From: JBBSMX01 sp038232935
GTDB lineage: Bacteria; Bacteroidota; Rhodothermia; Rhodothermales; JANQRZ01
DNA length: 30,839 bases
Direction: 5' to 3'
NCBI GenBank assembly: GCA_038232935.1
Contig: JBBSMX010000037.1
Span: 1-30,839 of the forward strand
Numbering within the stretch: the stretch's first letter is position 1; each line of letters starts with the position of its first letter. The position numbers were made by a program, and so were the translations under genes. The notes under the pieces were generated by a model. That model saw only the letters and a list, made by a program, of their open reading frames with translations, had not been told where the DNA came from and did no database searches. Shown here in pieces: positions 30,644 through 30,839 of the stretch.

Positions 30644-30839
30644 AGGTCTGGAACGGGAAGCTGGTGAGGGAGCCGTAGGATACGAGCAACGAGCGGTCGG
30701 AGATGCGTCGTATGCCGCCGCCGGTTTGACTATTGTGCGTAATCTTCCGCGCCGACGAACTGCCGCCCCCACCGTCGGTATCACCCGCCCTCGCTCATCC
30801 ACCCCGTCTCCCGTGCCCCTCGATACCGTCGACGCCTCC

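Noticed and set aside
30813..30839. Possible start of a plus-strand gene (GTG, then PLDTVDAS) running off the right edge
   Set aside because: Codon usage is plausible, but nine codons are too few to support a gene, and no clear ribosome binding site or promoter is seen in 30644-30812.

Overview
The window looks like chromosomal DNA from a high-GC member of the Bacteroidota/Rhodothermota, most likely a Rhodothermales-type organism. This rests on the strongly G/C-ending codons, a Rho factor with a long Gly/Asn/Arg-rich N-terminus, a SusC-like TonB-dependent receptor with an N-terminal carboxypeptidase-regulatory-like domain, a large secreted protein with a type IX secretion (T9SS)-like C-terminal domain, a PorV/PorQ-like outer-membrane protein and a YpdA-type (bacillithiol-linked) oxidoreductase. 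The assignment is inference from protein families; no 16S or other marker is present.

Layout. 1-540: the N-terminus of an IS110-family transposase running off the left edge, then an orphan hypothetical gene. 540-4430: housekeeping genes radC, rho, rnhB and aroK, with an unusually long (about 630 bp) gap between the divergent rho and rnhB. 4506-6967: truA, a Kelch-type lipoprotein and a small membrane protein, closed by an intrinsic terminator. 6995-9812: arginine deiminase, tadA and ypdA, closely spaced on the plus strand. 9816-20770, all minus strand: a surface locus read in the order TonB-dependent receptor, giant T9SS-type exported protein, PorV-like barrel, then (after a terminator) a heptaheme cytochrome/TPR lipoprotein. 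The receptor has a recognisable promoter, a roughly 340-nt structured leader and a strong Shine-Dalgarno. Directly upstream lies the wreck of a second TonB-dependent receptor (20876-21828). 21937-24028, minus strand: engB, sucD and tatA, separated by palindrome-rich spacers. 24254-29305, plus strand: adenosine deaminase, a hybrid sensor kinase, and aroA overlapping the kinase 3' end. 29327-30643, minus strand: a one-domain alkyltransferase-like protein and an SPFH/band-7 protein with a lipobox-like N-terminus.

How the genes fit together. Most are single housekeeping genes without complete pathway operons (sucD without sucC, arcA without arcB/arcC, aroK and aroA far apart). The only large co-directed functional group is the 9.8-20.8 kb surface locus, where the receptor, exported protein and PorV-like barrel probably act in the outer membrane, with the multiheme lipoprotein as a possible redox partner. 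This locus, its leader RNA and the decayed receptor copy next to it are the best candidates for something not yet described. Two palindromes with identical GTAGGGGCG outer arms but different centres (23667-23698 and 29302-29330) point to a dispersed repeat family.
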